Below the pieces are notes generated by a model. The model had not been told where the DNA came from. It saw only the letters and a program-made list of their open reading frames with translations, and searched no databases. A DNA stretch of 64,000 bases from Allolobophora icterica (Eukaryota; Annelida; Clitellata; Crassiclitellata; Lumbricidae). The translations under genes and the position numbers were made by a program. Location: positions 34,454,336 to 34,518,335 of the forward strand of contig OY744611.1 of assembly GCA_963556255.1 (NCBI GenBank), given 5' to 3'. Positions 23,159-33,784 of the stretch are shown piece after piece (the first letter of the stretch is position 1; the number at the start of each line of letters is the position of its first letter).

Positions 23159-23690
23159 GGCTAGCTTAGGCTATAGGCTTTTGTGAGGTACTTTAAAGGC
23201 GCTATATCAAGAGCCAAGATGCATCCATTACTTTGTATTATACGACATCACATTATGTCAGATTATATACATGATAGTATCTTACGTCATATTACACAGC
23301 ATCGCATTACATTGTATGTATGCATGTGTGTATGTATGTATATATGTATGCATGTGTGTATTTGTGTATGTATGTATTAACATATGTATGTATGCGTGTG
23401 TGTATGTATGTATGTATGTATCTATGTGTATGTATTTATATGTATGTATGTATGTATGCGTGTATGTATGTATTTATATATATATATGTATGTATGTATG
23501 CGTGTGTGTATGTATGTATATATATATACGTATGCGTGTGTGTATGTATATATGGATGCATGGCAGCATGTGTGTATGTATGTGTCTACTCTATGTATGT
23601 ATGCATGTGTGGATGTATGTATCAAAGTACTTTTGCAGCGCCTTTAAGAAACCTCACAAAGGCATTGCCTACGTGGCTATCTATCTGAGT
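23159..23690. repeat. (TATG)n array flanked by inverted repeats
   Basis: TATG/TGTATG microsatellite at about 23310-23625. The left flank CTTTTGTGAGGTACTTTAAAGGCGCTATA (23177-23206, continuous) is the reverse complement, with mismatches, of GCGCCTTTAAGAAACCTCAC (23638-23657). This may be a TIR or snap-back element whose core is the microsatellite. Long Cys/Tyr/Val frames are artefacts. Confidence 0.75.
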
Positions 23691-23760
23691 TTAACAAGTG
23701 CGACTTAGTAAATACAGAGAAACATCACATTCCTTCAAATTACATTACTTGTATCTTTTG

Positions 23761-23776
23761 CAGTTCCTGAGCAGCG
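23761..23776 (+). promoter_or_regulatory. SLC32A1: Possible 5' UTR splice acceptor of SLC32A1
   Basis: TTGTATCTTTTGCAG ends at 23763, 13 bp before the ATG. If used, an upstream non-coding exon exists. Inferred from the sequence only. Confidence 0.4.
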
Positions 23777-24091
23777 ATGGCCGGACTGTTCCGAAAGGTT
23801 CGGTCTCTGGTTCCGTTCGGTTCCGCTTCCGAGGAGACTTTCTCGTTCGCGCGCTTCCACAACGAACCAGATGACACGGAACTCGCCTGTTTCCAGTCGA
23901 ACGGAGTGGCCAAGGAAGGCATCAAGGACTCGGGGCCTCGCCCCGCTATGGCATCCTCTGTCGATGGCAAAGGGCGACCGGAGTTGTTAGCCGAAACGGG
24001 AGCCGGCCACGGCGAGGCGAGCGTGGAGGGTAGTCAGCTTAATCGGATTTCCGAGTGGCAGGCTGGGTGGAACGTCACCAACGCAATCCAG
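23777..24091 (+). CDS. SLC32A1: SLC32A1 exon 1 (cytosolic N terminus)
   Basis: ATG at 23777 in GCGATGGCC context; donor CAG|GTTTTA. Encodes 105 residues, MAGLFRKVRSLVPFG at the start and EWQAGWNVTNAIQ at the end. GC-richer than the flanks. Confidence 0.93.
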
Positions 24092-27000
24092 GTTTTAGTT
24101 ATTAGCTTTTAAAAACTATTTTATTTTAAAATTTAACTTCAAAAGTAATTTTAAATTAATTTATAATTAATTTTAAGATTACTCTTTTACTTAGGTATAG
24201 AATGGTCTAGGCCTAGCTATACAGACAAGTAAATATGGGACGGACAGATCGTCACCAACGCATCTGGTGTTTCGCTTATTTATTTAAGAAATTGATGTTT
24301 TTGTTTCCAGTGTTTTGTTAGCTAGCTAGCTAGCCTGCTAGATAGATAGAGTGGCGGATCTACTATGAACGAACAGATCAAGCCGATTCAGAGAACGTTT
24401 AGAGGTCGAATGGGTCGATGAGAAGAAGCAGACAGAGGTTTGCACATCAGGTCACAAAGGTAGGCTGGAGCTATGCCCTGTTGCGCTTTAGAGACTAGTG
24501 TTATGATCTTGAAGTGGATACGAGCGGAGACAGGAACCCAATGCAAGACATCAGTCATGTAAGCAGAGATGGAGGAGAACCGAGAAGGATGAGCAATGAG
24601 GCGAGCAGCCGCGTTAAGTACCGACTAAAGGGCAGAAAGACGAACTTTCGGAAGGCCTACCAGTAAAGAATTGCAACAGTCAATGCGGCAACAGATAAAT
24701 GCACGGATAATGGTAGTGAAAACTGCAGGAGAGACGGATCGACGGATAGATAGCTCGCAGTCTCATCAAATAGTAGTAGCAAGTGCGAGTAAATAAGGAG
24801 AGATGAGAAGCAAAGGTTAGTGAACTGTCTAAGGCGACCCCTATGTCGCGGACATTCGTAGAGTATGAGAATGTCGGAAAGTGAGCTGAGAGAAGTGAGA
24901 AATCCAATTTTGATAATTGCTACCTTGTACCAAACCAAATGAGCTGGGTTTTAGAGGAGTTAAGGTTCAACCGATTAGAGAACATCCAAAAGCAATATCT
25001 TGAGAAAGGGAGTCAATAGAGCGAATAAGAAGAAGTTGGTCAGATGGGGGGCCATGGACATAAGTTTGCACATCATCAGCATAGAGATGGCCAGATGTAA
25101 GATACATAGAAAAGAGAGAGTGAATGCCAAAAGAAAACAGAATGTAAAGGATAGGACCAAGAACAGAACCCTAGGGACACCAAAGTTAATCCCAATCCAG
25201 GGCGTTCTCGAGGTATTCAGGATCACCCTTTGCGTCCGGTCAGTAAGATAGGATTGGAACCAGCGGAGAGGGGACCAGATGAGCCACATGATAAGCCACA
25301 GATGTCGATTTTCATTACTTCCCGCAATAAAAATCTGTCTAAATATGTTTTGCACTAACACTAAATTTCCTTTTTTGTAATTTAATTTATATGTTGAGTT
25401 TGGGCAAGGGGCGGCATTCAGTGTGGGCCTATAGGTGGAAGACTACTAAATCCGACCCTGCCTACCGATTATAGTTTAAGTCTTTTCACCAATAAATTAG
25501 CGTGAAATTTTTTAATTCCCGTTTCAAATGTTTGCTTTCTCGCGTCCATACCGGATCCGCACCTTAATCGACGACTACACGATACACGATTAACGAGAAC
25601 CAAGATTTCTCCCAACACCGAACGCTATTCATTCTGGCGTCTTCGGGGAAACAAACATGTCGGCATTCAAACTTCCAAGCAGCAGATGTTTCGATTTAGA
25701 GCGCGTCTGCTGGCGATTTCCAGAAGGCAAGACGCCTTGGGGCCGATTGACAGACTCCGAGTCTTATTCGTTTCGTGTTTCGCTATTTTAAACGGCAGGA
25801 ATTAGTCGTCCGGATTTAGGGATTTATCCGCAAGCTGGGAGGTCTTTACTTTGTCCTTTAGCTGTATGGACGCTTTTGAATCGTTTATCACTTGTGAATG
25901 GTGTACGCTAAGGCGTGCTTGCCACACTATATACGAACAGCACACACCAGTGGCAGACTTAAGGGATGGGCGTAACGTAGGCCTACTTTCGACCACAAAC
26001 TGGGTGAACTGAGCGCCTCTGAGTAGTTCTCTTGAAGAGGCGCTATATAAATCTATGAATGAATAAATGAATGAATGAACGAATGAATGGAGTGACGTTT
26101 ATCGTAGACCCCTAATTGCTTCTCTCCTTACGTTCTAGATCACCATATTTGCCTATCTTACTTTGAATCCTAGATCAACTCCTATTTAGACTGTATACTT
26201 CGGGTAACCGAGATCCTCTTTTTTACAGTCTTCTATGCTTGGCCCTCTCTTTCATAGTCCCTCCAAAGCTCTCATATCCCAGGCCTTTGCCTTACAGCTA
26301 CCAACGACCACTGTTGCTTAGCCGCTCGCCCACGGTGTATTAAAGGCTTATCATAGGCCTATATCGCGTCTCTTTCCAGATTTGCACTTTTAATTTTTTT
26401 ATAGAACCATTACCTTCCTACAAACGTAATCGTAATCTCGAGATTTCTACAGCGCCCAAAAAAGCGAAGTCGCGGGAATCAGCTTATTCACGTCGCTGCC
26501 TAATGTCTCCAGCCTAGGCATATATCTCTCAGTCACCCTTATACCAGATTCACTCTTCTCAACATTTTTCTAGACCTGCTTACACTGCTATCTTCCCACA
26601 ACCTCTATTAACTAGCCCAATCTACCAGAACATATCTACTATTTACCCTTTTCTGGGTTCGTTCTTCCCGTTCAACCCCATTGCCTAACCCATTCTTACC
26701 CAGCCTATCTGCCCGTCGTCGCTTTCCAGTTTCCCTCTTCCCGCACCCCATCGCCATCGCCTAACCCCTTCTTACACAGCATATATCTGCCGGTCGTCTC
26801 TTTCCAAAATCCATCTTCCCGCATTTTCCCATACTCCGCTTCCTACTTCTATCTTTCGCGCTTTAAACTGGCCAGACAGCCGTCTGCTTCGCCATCAATT
26901 AGAACACTGTATTATTGACTTACGACGGACGCTGCAGATGACACCCGACGACGACTACGACTCGCCCCCGAAGTTTCGGACGGACAACCGTCGGATTCAA

Positions 27001-29848
27001 TATCGCCGAGTTCGGGGAGCCAGACGGCAAGACTTAATGAAACATCGCGAGAAATATTGCGTGCAGTTCCGACGACGGCTCATCTTCCACGTGCGGGGAG
27101 AGATATTATTGGCAGGATAGTAGAAGAGTCGCACGTCGGAACCTCTGAGCGGTGGACGTGGTTTTGCAGTTAATTAAATATTGCGTTACGTACGTTTGGC
27201 GTGACAGCGGCTGTCATATAAGCTCCTTGGCGAAGTTTATGTCAGACTAGTGAGTGGAAACTCAGACTCCTCCTCCTTTGAAATCGTCAGAACATCTGGT
27301 GCCGGACCCCCGCCTCCCAAGACGTTTCGGCTGCGACAAGGTCGGCGACCCGAGGAAATTAATAGCGTGGTTGCTACCGAGATCCTTGAGGAAATGTTCA
27401 GTTTGGAATTGCATGCAAGTTGTGGGCAAGGTTAAGTCAGGTAATTGCTTATTAATTCCAGGCAGCAGCTTGTAATGCTAGTTGTAAGCTAAAGCACGGT
27501 AAGCGGTAAATTTAGGTGGTTGCTTATTTATTAAAAGTGCCCCTATCTAATGCAAATTGAAAAGTAGGATGTATGCAGTGAGGCAGGTGAGGCATACCCA
27601 TGAGCGTCCGGAGGGGGCAAGAGGGAGCATTTGCTCTTGGATTTTGAAAATATTTCACAAAAATAAATCTTTTGATTATTATGATTATTCCAACAGCCCC
27701 AAAACGATTTTCAATGCTAAAACACTTAATTATTTAAGTAAGTTAGCTATGCAAAAAACGTCATTGTACTCTCCCTACAAAAATTTTGCCCTCTCCTAGA
27801 AATCCCCATAGAAATTTTTGCCCCTCCCTACAAAAATTCCTGCGGACGCCCATGGGCATACCTGTAACTTGCTCATTTCATGAGCACCAACATCCAAAGA
27901 AAATTGTAAGCTAAGATTTCGTGTGGTATGTTAAGGCCAACTGCTCATTTCTGGCAAACACGGTCAGCCTAATGAATTATGTAGGCTTTGGTAGGCTATA
28001 GTAAGGTAGGGCAAGGTAAGATAAGGTAGGCTTATGCAGGCTAATTTTCCACTTATTGCAGAGATGCATCATCAGTTGCATGTAAGGTGAAGCTAAGTGC
28101 AAGTAGGGCTTATTTAGTTCCTCGTTTAGCATGGTATGGTTATGTAATGAGAAACTTGCTTTCTAGTCGCTTTACTAACTTTAAGGCATTGTAAGACGAA
28201 GTGAGCTAAGCTATGCAAGGATTAGACGGTTAACTCGTGTTATGAAATGGTCGCCGGCATACCGCAAACTTGCAGTAGCCTACATGTCGTCTTTAATATT
28301 ATTAGGTAAATTAAGTTTATTTTTATAGGAAATAAATTGCCATAATATTTGGATGAAGTTCGTAATAGAATATATTGTAATGGTCATGCATTTAGATGAT
28401 TTTTGGAGATAGCCTATTCATTTGAAGCTGCTTATACCGGCAGTGAACTGTAATAGGCTTTTCGATTATTTGGGGGACACCCGCTTTATAACTTGAATAG
28501 AAAATATAGATTATTTTCGGGCTCCCGTATAAGATGCGTTAACGGGGTGTCTTTTCAGGGGATGTTCATCGTCACCTTTCCCTATACAGTCTTTGAAGGC
28601 GGTTACTGGGCGATCGTGGCTATGATAGTTATCGCCTACGTCTGCTGCTATACAGGCAAGATCCTAGTCGACTGTCTGTACGAAGATGTAGATGAACCTG
28701 TGGCGGAGAGTCCCACTAGTTGTACGAAGTCGACAGAAGACCCCGCTTCTAGCACCAAGTCAGCGGGAAACCCCACTTCTGGTACCATATCTTGTCGGAA
28801 ACGTGTGCGCAGCAGCTACGTCGAGATCGCAGAGACCGTGTGGGGAAAGATGATCGGAGGACGGGTCGTGTTCGTCGCTCAGCTGATCGAGTTGCTGATG
28901 ACTTGCATCCTATACGTGCTGCTGTGCGGGGAGTTGATGGTCGGCATATTCCCGGGGACGTCGCTGACCCTGAGCGCCTGGATCGTTATCAGCGCCGCTC
29001 CGCTGCTGCCGTGCGCTTTCCTGAGAAGTCTGCGCCACGTGGCGTGGCTGAGTTTCTGGTGCACGGTGGCCCATATGTTCATCAACGGCATCATCCTCAT
29101 CTACTGTTTCACGCGGGCATCGGAATGGCAATGGGATGCCGTTCAGATTAAGATCGACATCTGGACATTCCCGATTTCGCTTGGCATCGTCGTCTTCAGC
29201 TACACGTCGCAGATCTTCCTGCCATCGCTGGAGGGCAACCTCGTCGATCGGACCAAGTTCGCTGCAATGATGCACTGGACCCACCTAGCCGCCGCGGTGT
29301 TCAAGGCCACCTTCTCCTACATCGGATTCGTCACCTTCGGCACGGAGACGAAGGAGGTGATCACAAACAACCTCCCGAACCAGACGATGAAGGTAATCGT
29401 GAACATGTTCCTAGTTGCGAAAGCACTTCTCTCCTATCCGCTGCCGTACTTCGCCACGGCAGACCTCATAGAATCGAAGTTCTTTCGTAGCAGACCAGAC
29501 ACCACGTTTCCGGCGTGCTTGGATGCCGCCGGTACCCTAAAGATCTGGGCACTGCTGCTGCGACTCGGACTGGTCGTATTCACGATGCTACTTGCAATCG
29601 TCGTGCCGCACTTCGCGATCCTGATGGGATTGATCGGGAGTTTCACCGGCTACATGCTGTCGCTCGTCTGGCCGGCGTACTTCCATCTGGCGATTAAGGG
29701 ACGCCAGATGGGCTACCCGAAGATGATCTTCGATTTCTGCATCATACTACTCGGACTCACCTGTAGTGGACTTGGCATCTACTACTCGTTTCATGCGCTC
29801 GTCAGAGCTTTCGAAGGATTCGAGCCGAAACCCTTCCAGACGCACTAA
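23777..29848 (+). CDS. SLC32A1: Vesicular inhibitory amino acid transporter (VGAT/VIAAT), complete, two exons
   Basis: Proton-coupled antiporter of the amino-acid/auxin permease superfamily that loads GABA and glycine into synaptic vesicles. Exons 23777-24091 and 28559-29848 join in phase 0 to give 534 residues, close to the roughly 525 of vertebrate VGAT. The acidic cytosolic N terminus ends WQAGWNVTNAIQ and the join reads into GMFIVTFPYTVF; the intron falls inside the signature NAIQ|GMF, as I recall for the vertebrate gene. Other hallmarks are CCYTGKIL, VFSYTSQIFLPSLEGN, MMHWTHLAA, ETKEVITNNLP, FLVAKALLSYPLPYFA and VPHFAILMGLIGS. About nine to ten hydrophobic segments are visible. Residues 151-187 between the first two segments carry an extra three-unit repeat. 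The larger ORF start at 28493 is intronic and not used. Confidence 0.95.
24350..25263 (-). mobile_element. L2/CR1-like LINE fragment, antisense, broken
   Basis: The - strand reads WFQSYLTDRTQRVILNTSRT, then after a frameshift GVP..VLGPILY-like and YADD-like remnants (about 25265-25050). Further on are a VALDSSLTFASHL remnant and a C-terminal part down to about 24350. Frameshifts prevent any full product. Confidence 0.72.
25264..25536. repeat. Interspersed repeat, near-identical copy at 17237-17517
   Basis: Shares GAGAGGGGACCAGAT, GATAAGCCACAGATGTCGAT and the CTACTAAATCCGACCCTG boundary with the first copy. It truncates the adjacent L2-like fragment. Confidence 0.75.
25990..26085 (+). mobile_element. 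SINE/LINE 3' tail fragment
   Basis: GAGCGCCTCTGAGTAGTTCT then GAAGAGGCGCTATATAAATC with a (GAAT)n tail, the same 3' module as family A SINEs but without the tRNA head. Confidence 0.7.
27591..27862. mobile_element. hAT-like MITE with exact 8-bp TSD
   Basis: The element at 27599-27854 has ends CATGAGCGTCCGGAGG and TGCGGACGCCCATG. GGCATACC is duplicated at 27591-27598 and 27855-27862. It is related to the copy at 53990-54290 (shared GGATTTTGAAAATATTT). Confidence 0.85.
28559..29848 (+). CDS. SLC32A1: SLC32A1 exon 2 (transmembrane core)
   Basis: Acceptor GTCTTTTCAG ending at 28558, stop TAA at 29846-29848. Encodes residues 106-534, the entire membrane domain, ending FEGFEPKPFQTH. Overlapping frames on both strands are shadows. 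Confidence 0.95.
   Translation, partial: GMFIVTFPYTVFEGGYWAIVAMIVIAYVCCYTGKILVDCLYEDVDEPVAESPTSCTKSTEDPASSTKSAGNPTSGTISCRKRVRSSYVEIAETVWGKMIGGRVVFVAQLIELLMTCILYVLLCGELMVGIFPGTSLTLSAWIVISAAPLLPCAFLRSLRHVAWLSFWCTVAHMFINGIILIYCFTRASEWQWDAVQIKIDIWTFPISLGIVVFSYTSQIFLPSLEGNLVDRTKFAAMMHWTHLAAAVFKATFSYIGFVTFGTETKEVITNNLPNQTMKVIVNMFLVAKALLSYPLPYFATADLIESKFFRSRPDTTFPACLDAAGTLKIWALLLRLGLVVFTMLLAIVVPHFAILMGLIGSFTGYMLSLVWPAYFHLAIKGRQMGYPKMIFDFCIILLGLTCSGLGIYYSFHALVRAFEGFEPKPFQTH
28711..28800 (+). repeat. In-frame 30-bp coding minisatellite, 3 units, in SLC32A1
   Basis: Units 28711-28740, 28741-28770 and 28771-28800 share CCC-ACTTCT-G-ACCA-type sequence and encode SPTSCTKSTE, DPASSTKSAG and NPTSGTISCR. 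The unit keeps frame and places a Ser/Thr-rich loop after the first membrane segment. Confidence 0.85.
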
Positions 29849-30043
29849 TCAATCTGCCACATCGTAGGAGCGATTTCCCGAATGACAAAATTGCATTTCC
29901 GAAACAGCACTTTAAATTTTCCGAAATAGCACTCGATCCAATCTCCGAAAACACATTCCTGTACATCTCACGAACTTTAGAAATTATGCCCGGAGAAGTT
30001 ATTCCACTCCGTAGGTTATACGCTGTTCATAAATCGTGCTGTT

Positions 30044-30049
30044 AATAAA
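30044..30049 (+). terminator. SLC32A1: Candidate polyadenylation signal of SLC32A1
   Basis: AATAAA 196 bp after the stop codon, followed by T/GT-rich sequence. The 3' UTR would be about 0.2 kb. Confidence 0.5.
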
Positions 30050-30578
30050 TTTTGTGCTATTAAATTAGTGTTGTATATAAATTTGTGGAGTGTATGTATA
30101 TATACATGTTGCTGTTAAGTTATTCTAGTCTGTTGTTTGGAATGTATGCTGTTGATAAGGGCCTAACGTAGTGTGTTTTCTGTCACGGAGTATGCAGCTG
30201 ACATTGTTGAGTGTGCAATTGACTTATCTGGAGCGTGCAGTGTGTGTAGTATGCATTTTCAGAGAATAGCTCAAGTCAATAACACACGATTTCATTCTAA
30301 TACCGGAAATTTTTCTTACCCGTTCAAGTACAATCTGACAGCCTCACGAGGAGTGTGCAGTTGACATTTCTGAGTACCCAAGTACCGGCATTTTAGGCAC
30401 TGCTATTGAAAACTGTTTAAGTAGGCCACGGTAAAACATAGGGAGGCGCTGATGCCATACTCTTAGGATCCACAGTCGGCAGCCGACGATTTTCGATTGA
30501 GTCCTGACGAGGGACTTGTGCGTCGCAGGAGTGGCCGTTTACTTATGAGCTCCCATTGATTCTATAGTCTACTACATT

Positions 30579-30845
30579 CATAGGCGTAGCCTCTGGGGCA
30601 ACCGGGGCACGTGCCCTATAATTGAGATGAGGGGCATTGCCACCTCCCCCACAAAAAATCGAGTGGAGAATTTCTTGCAATGTTATTATGTTATGTTTCA
30701 ATATAGACAAACTTCTTCTAAAACAAAATACTATTACAAATTCATAATGAAAAGATTGAGTCAAGTCTAGCTGTAAACCTCTGAGACTCGCTGATTGTCC
30801 AGACCCCATCCACCCCCCACAATATTTTGGACGTTTACGCCACTG
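30579..30845. mobile_element. hAT-like MITE
   Basis: Ends CATAGGCGTAGCCTCTGG and GGACGTTTACGCCACTG. The flanking octamers ACTACATT and CCTGCATT agree at 6 of 8 positions, a decayed TSD. The left end resembles the 1316-1650 element. Confidence 0.7.
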
Positions 30846-30853
30846 CCTGCATT

Positions 30854-32630
30854 GTGAAAGAGACAAGTGTGAGCAGGCACTTAGTCGAGGGTTGTTAACC
30901 GGAGTCCGCTTATGACTTGCGCTGTGAGTTCAAACGATCTGCTGTTCATAGGTTATAATGGTCGTTCATAGCGTACGCTGTTCATAACTGATACTGTTGT
31001 TCATAAATTGTGCCCTTGCGATGAAACTGGATCGATAAACGAGTATTCAGTGTTCGGTGTTTAGATAAGTGGTTTGAAGTTTATTTGATTGTTTGACTAA
31101 CCAAACTGACTGATTGATTGATTGTTTAATTAATTTATCGATTTTTCAGTCAGTTTGTTAATAGGTTAGTCAATCGAACCACCAAACAGTGACTCGACAA
31201 ATCGATCAATTCTTTTATCGAGTGATCAATGAATCGGCCGATTGATTGATCGATTATGCTTTCGATGACGCATGTCAAGTCTTACTCGATTTGATTATCC
31301 AAAACGACAATCCATTAGTCATTATATAGCGCCGTCATTTCCGTCTCATGTCAATCGGAAAAAGGAGTCGTGCAAGTCGGTAAATACCGCGGAGAAAGAG
31401 GGAGGGAGGTACGTATACGAAATTGGAAGGGAAGGATAAGGAAATGTGGAAGAAGGGAAGCTGATGGAGGAAGTTTGTGTGTAAGGTTGGAAGAAAGTCG
31501 ATGGTAGGGAAGGGTGAATTGAGGAAGGGAAACGGTGGAAAGGAAGGGTGAATTGAGGAAGGGAAACGGTGGAAAGAATGCCTAAGGATGCAGAGGCTGA
31601 TGATTATAAGCAGAGAGGCAGACAGAAAATGAGACAGAAAAGGAGACAGAAAAGGAGAAATACAGAGACAGGAAAGGCAGAGGAAGAGGTAAGAGTGGTA
31701 GAGACAGATATGAACAGAGAGACAGACGTTAGGAGAAGCAGAAAAGACAGTCGATTAGGAATAGAGGAACGGAGAGACAGACCGAGTCAGAGAGATGGAG
31801 ACGGATCGAGAAGGAGAGAAGGTATAGTGAGACACGGATAGGCTAAGGAGAAGAGAGACTCGGGCCGAGAGAGAGAGACAGACAGACAGACAAACAAACA
31901 GACAGACAGACAGAGACAGAGGCAGAGAAACTGACAAACAGAGACAGAGAAAGACAGAAGGAGAATTAAGGAGGAAGGGAGGTAGGAAAGAAGGGAGGGA
32001 GGGCGAGATGTAGCTAAGCGGTCGTTTGAGTGCCTAATTATGTGACATCGATCGACGGCGGATTGTCGTTTCTTGTTGCCTGTTCTTTTCCCACGCGCCT
32101 ACTTATCCGCTTTCCACTCGCCTCCCTCCACACCATACTGAAACCCACCCACCCTGCTTCCCTATATACGTCCTCGAACCCTCACCTTCCCCTTTCTTTC
32201 CTCTGTATACCGCACGCTCTCCCTCACTTCCCCTCCCTCCCTCTTAACTAGCTACTGCGTTTCCTTCTTCCCGTAATCCTTTCTATATAGTTTTTACCTA
32301 ATAAACAACACACATTTCCCTCCGTTCGTCTCTCAATCCCACTGGCCACGATGAAACTTGCCCCATCCTGCTACTGTTTGTACCAATATTCATGACATTC
32401 CACTTTCTATTCCCATTATCCCATACCTACAACACGCCTTCCTTTCTTTCCTCTCCTGCTGTCCCATGTCCCCAAATCTCTACTGTCCCTCTTCGTCGTA
32501 ACGCATGCACGTTCCCCTTCCTCCTTCGCCGCCTCTTGAGTTCCATTCTTCCCCAAACTCATCTGTATACAGAATTTCTTTCTCGGTCCTCTACGCTCGA
32601 TCTCCCTCCCTACTTGGGATAGTTCGCTTA
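30854..32630 (+). other. Intergenic DNA with simple-sequence tracts
   Basis: TTGATTGATT/GATCGATT-rich sequence (31080-31260), purine-rich GGAAGG/GACAGA tracts (31400-32000) and pyrimidine-rich CCTTCC/CTCTCC sequence (32090-32620). The frames here are compositional artefacts; no gene is supported. Confidence 0.6.
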
Positions 32631-33405
32631 CTGATCATCGTCCTATCTGAGTCTTTCTCGACCTACCCCCTGTGATGGGCCCTATCGCTACTCATCTCAA
32701 GTTCTCCAACCGAGCCATATCGAACACTGCACCACGTACGACTCTCGAACCTTATTCGATCCTCCCAAATTACGCAAATTTTCGGTCCATCCATCATCAT
32801 TGCAACACGTCCTCCATCACCCGCCTCAGCAGATCCGTAGCAACAAAGAATGTGGCCCCCCTCCGACTCCGAACATACGCCCGGGGCCCCTTACAATGCG
32901 GAAACTGTAATGCGGTAATATATAATATACAGGGTTCATATTATGACATTGTATACATAGGCCTACGCCCTACAGTGTAGGCCTACATATATTCCATTTC
33001 CGTATTTACGCAAAGCGCTTCTTTCGAGCCTTGTTCTCCGCACATTGATTAATCAATGGTTAGGCCTACTTTTTCCCACTTTTAGGGGCCCCCTCCCAGA
33101 AAGGGGCCCCCTCCGGTCGGAGGGTACGGAGGGCGGTCACTACGCCTCTGCGCCTCAGGTTCCTCTGTCTATCATCCCAGGCTTTTCAATCAACACTAGA
33201 GTCTTACTTTTAAAGAATTCCTACCCTGACTCGGCTGCTCTGCCTCCTCCCTTGATCTGGACCCACTGAAAACCGGTCTCGGACCTCCTGTTGGCTACCT
33301 TCTGGAAAACCCTCTGATTTGACGCAGCACTCGTCGATAAGCTGGTGCCCTGCGTTTAGCTTTCTAATGGCGCTTTAGAAGTTTGGAGTTTACGATTGCG
33401 ATTAC
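32630..33405 (+). mobile_element. L2-like LINE, 3' fragment with internal insertion
   Basis: TCTGAGTCTTTCTCGACC and CTCATCTCAAGTTCTCCAAC match other L2-like copies. It ends TGGCGCTTTAGAAGTTTGGA followed by TTACGATTGCGATTAC. About 32830-33150 does not match the other copies and is probably a later insertion. Confidence 0.72.
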
Positions 33406-33784
33406 TGCAGTTGCAACCACTAAGAACTTACCTTAAGAATCTTACGGAGTGGACTAATGGCTTACCACTCACCTGGACAGATGGTGTTTCGCCTACACTT
33501 AGTTTTATCGAGGCGTAAAATATACCTTGTTTATAACCTGTCGCGTCCAACATTCGTTGAATACCAGCTTACGATTCTATATCATTGGTTTATTTACAGC
33601 CTCTGCTAAGCGCACGGGGTCAATGGATTTGAATCTCGGGGTCGAAACAAGTGTACGCGAACGACTGGTCCAGTTAGCTACATTGGTTAGAGCTTAAGTC
33701 CCATGCACCTCTGTGCGAGAGTGCGTGCGGATCGCCTCCCGATGGTGACTTATTTCAGAGATTTAAATCTCGGGATAGCACAGT

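Larger units (their letters stand above)
24092..28558 (+). other. SLC32A1: SLC32A1 intron (4.5 kb)
   Basis: Contains an L2-like fragment on the - strand (24350-25263), the 25264-25536 repeat, a SINE/LINE tail (25990-26085) and a hAT-like MITE (27599-27854). CpG-rich stretches at 25550-25800 and 26890-27470 match none of these and are unassigned. Confidence 0.7.

Noticed and set aside
23271..23708. 145-aa Cys/Val/Tyr-rich ORF
   Set aside because: Translation of a (TATG)n microsatellite, open in several frames.
28493..28558. N-terminal extension of VGAT from an ATT-led ORF start at 28493
   Set aside because: The acceptor TTTTCAG ends at 28558 and exon 1 supplies the conserved WNVTNAIQ, so this stretch is intron.
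28792..29284. Overlapping ORFs on both strands within SLC32A1 exon 2
   Set aside because: Shadows of the GC-rich coding exon; no homology recognised.
31569..31841. Arg/Glu-rich ORF that could be an RS-like protein
   Set aside because: Arises from a GACAGA/GGAAGG purine tract; no conserved feature.
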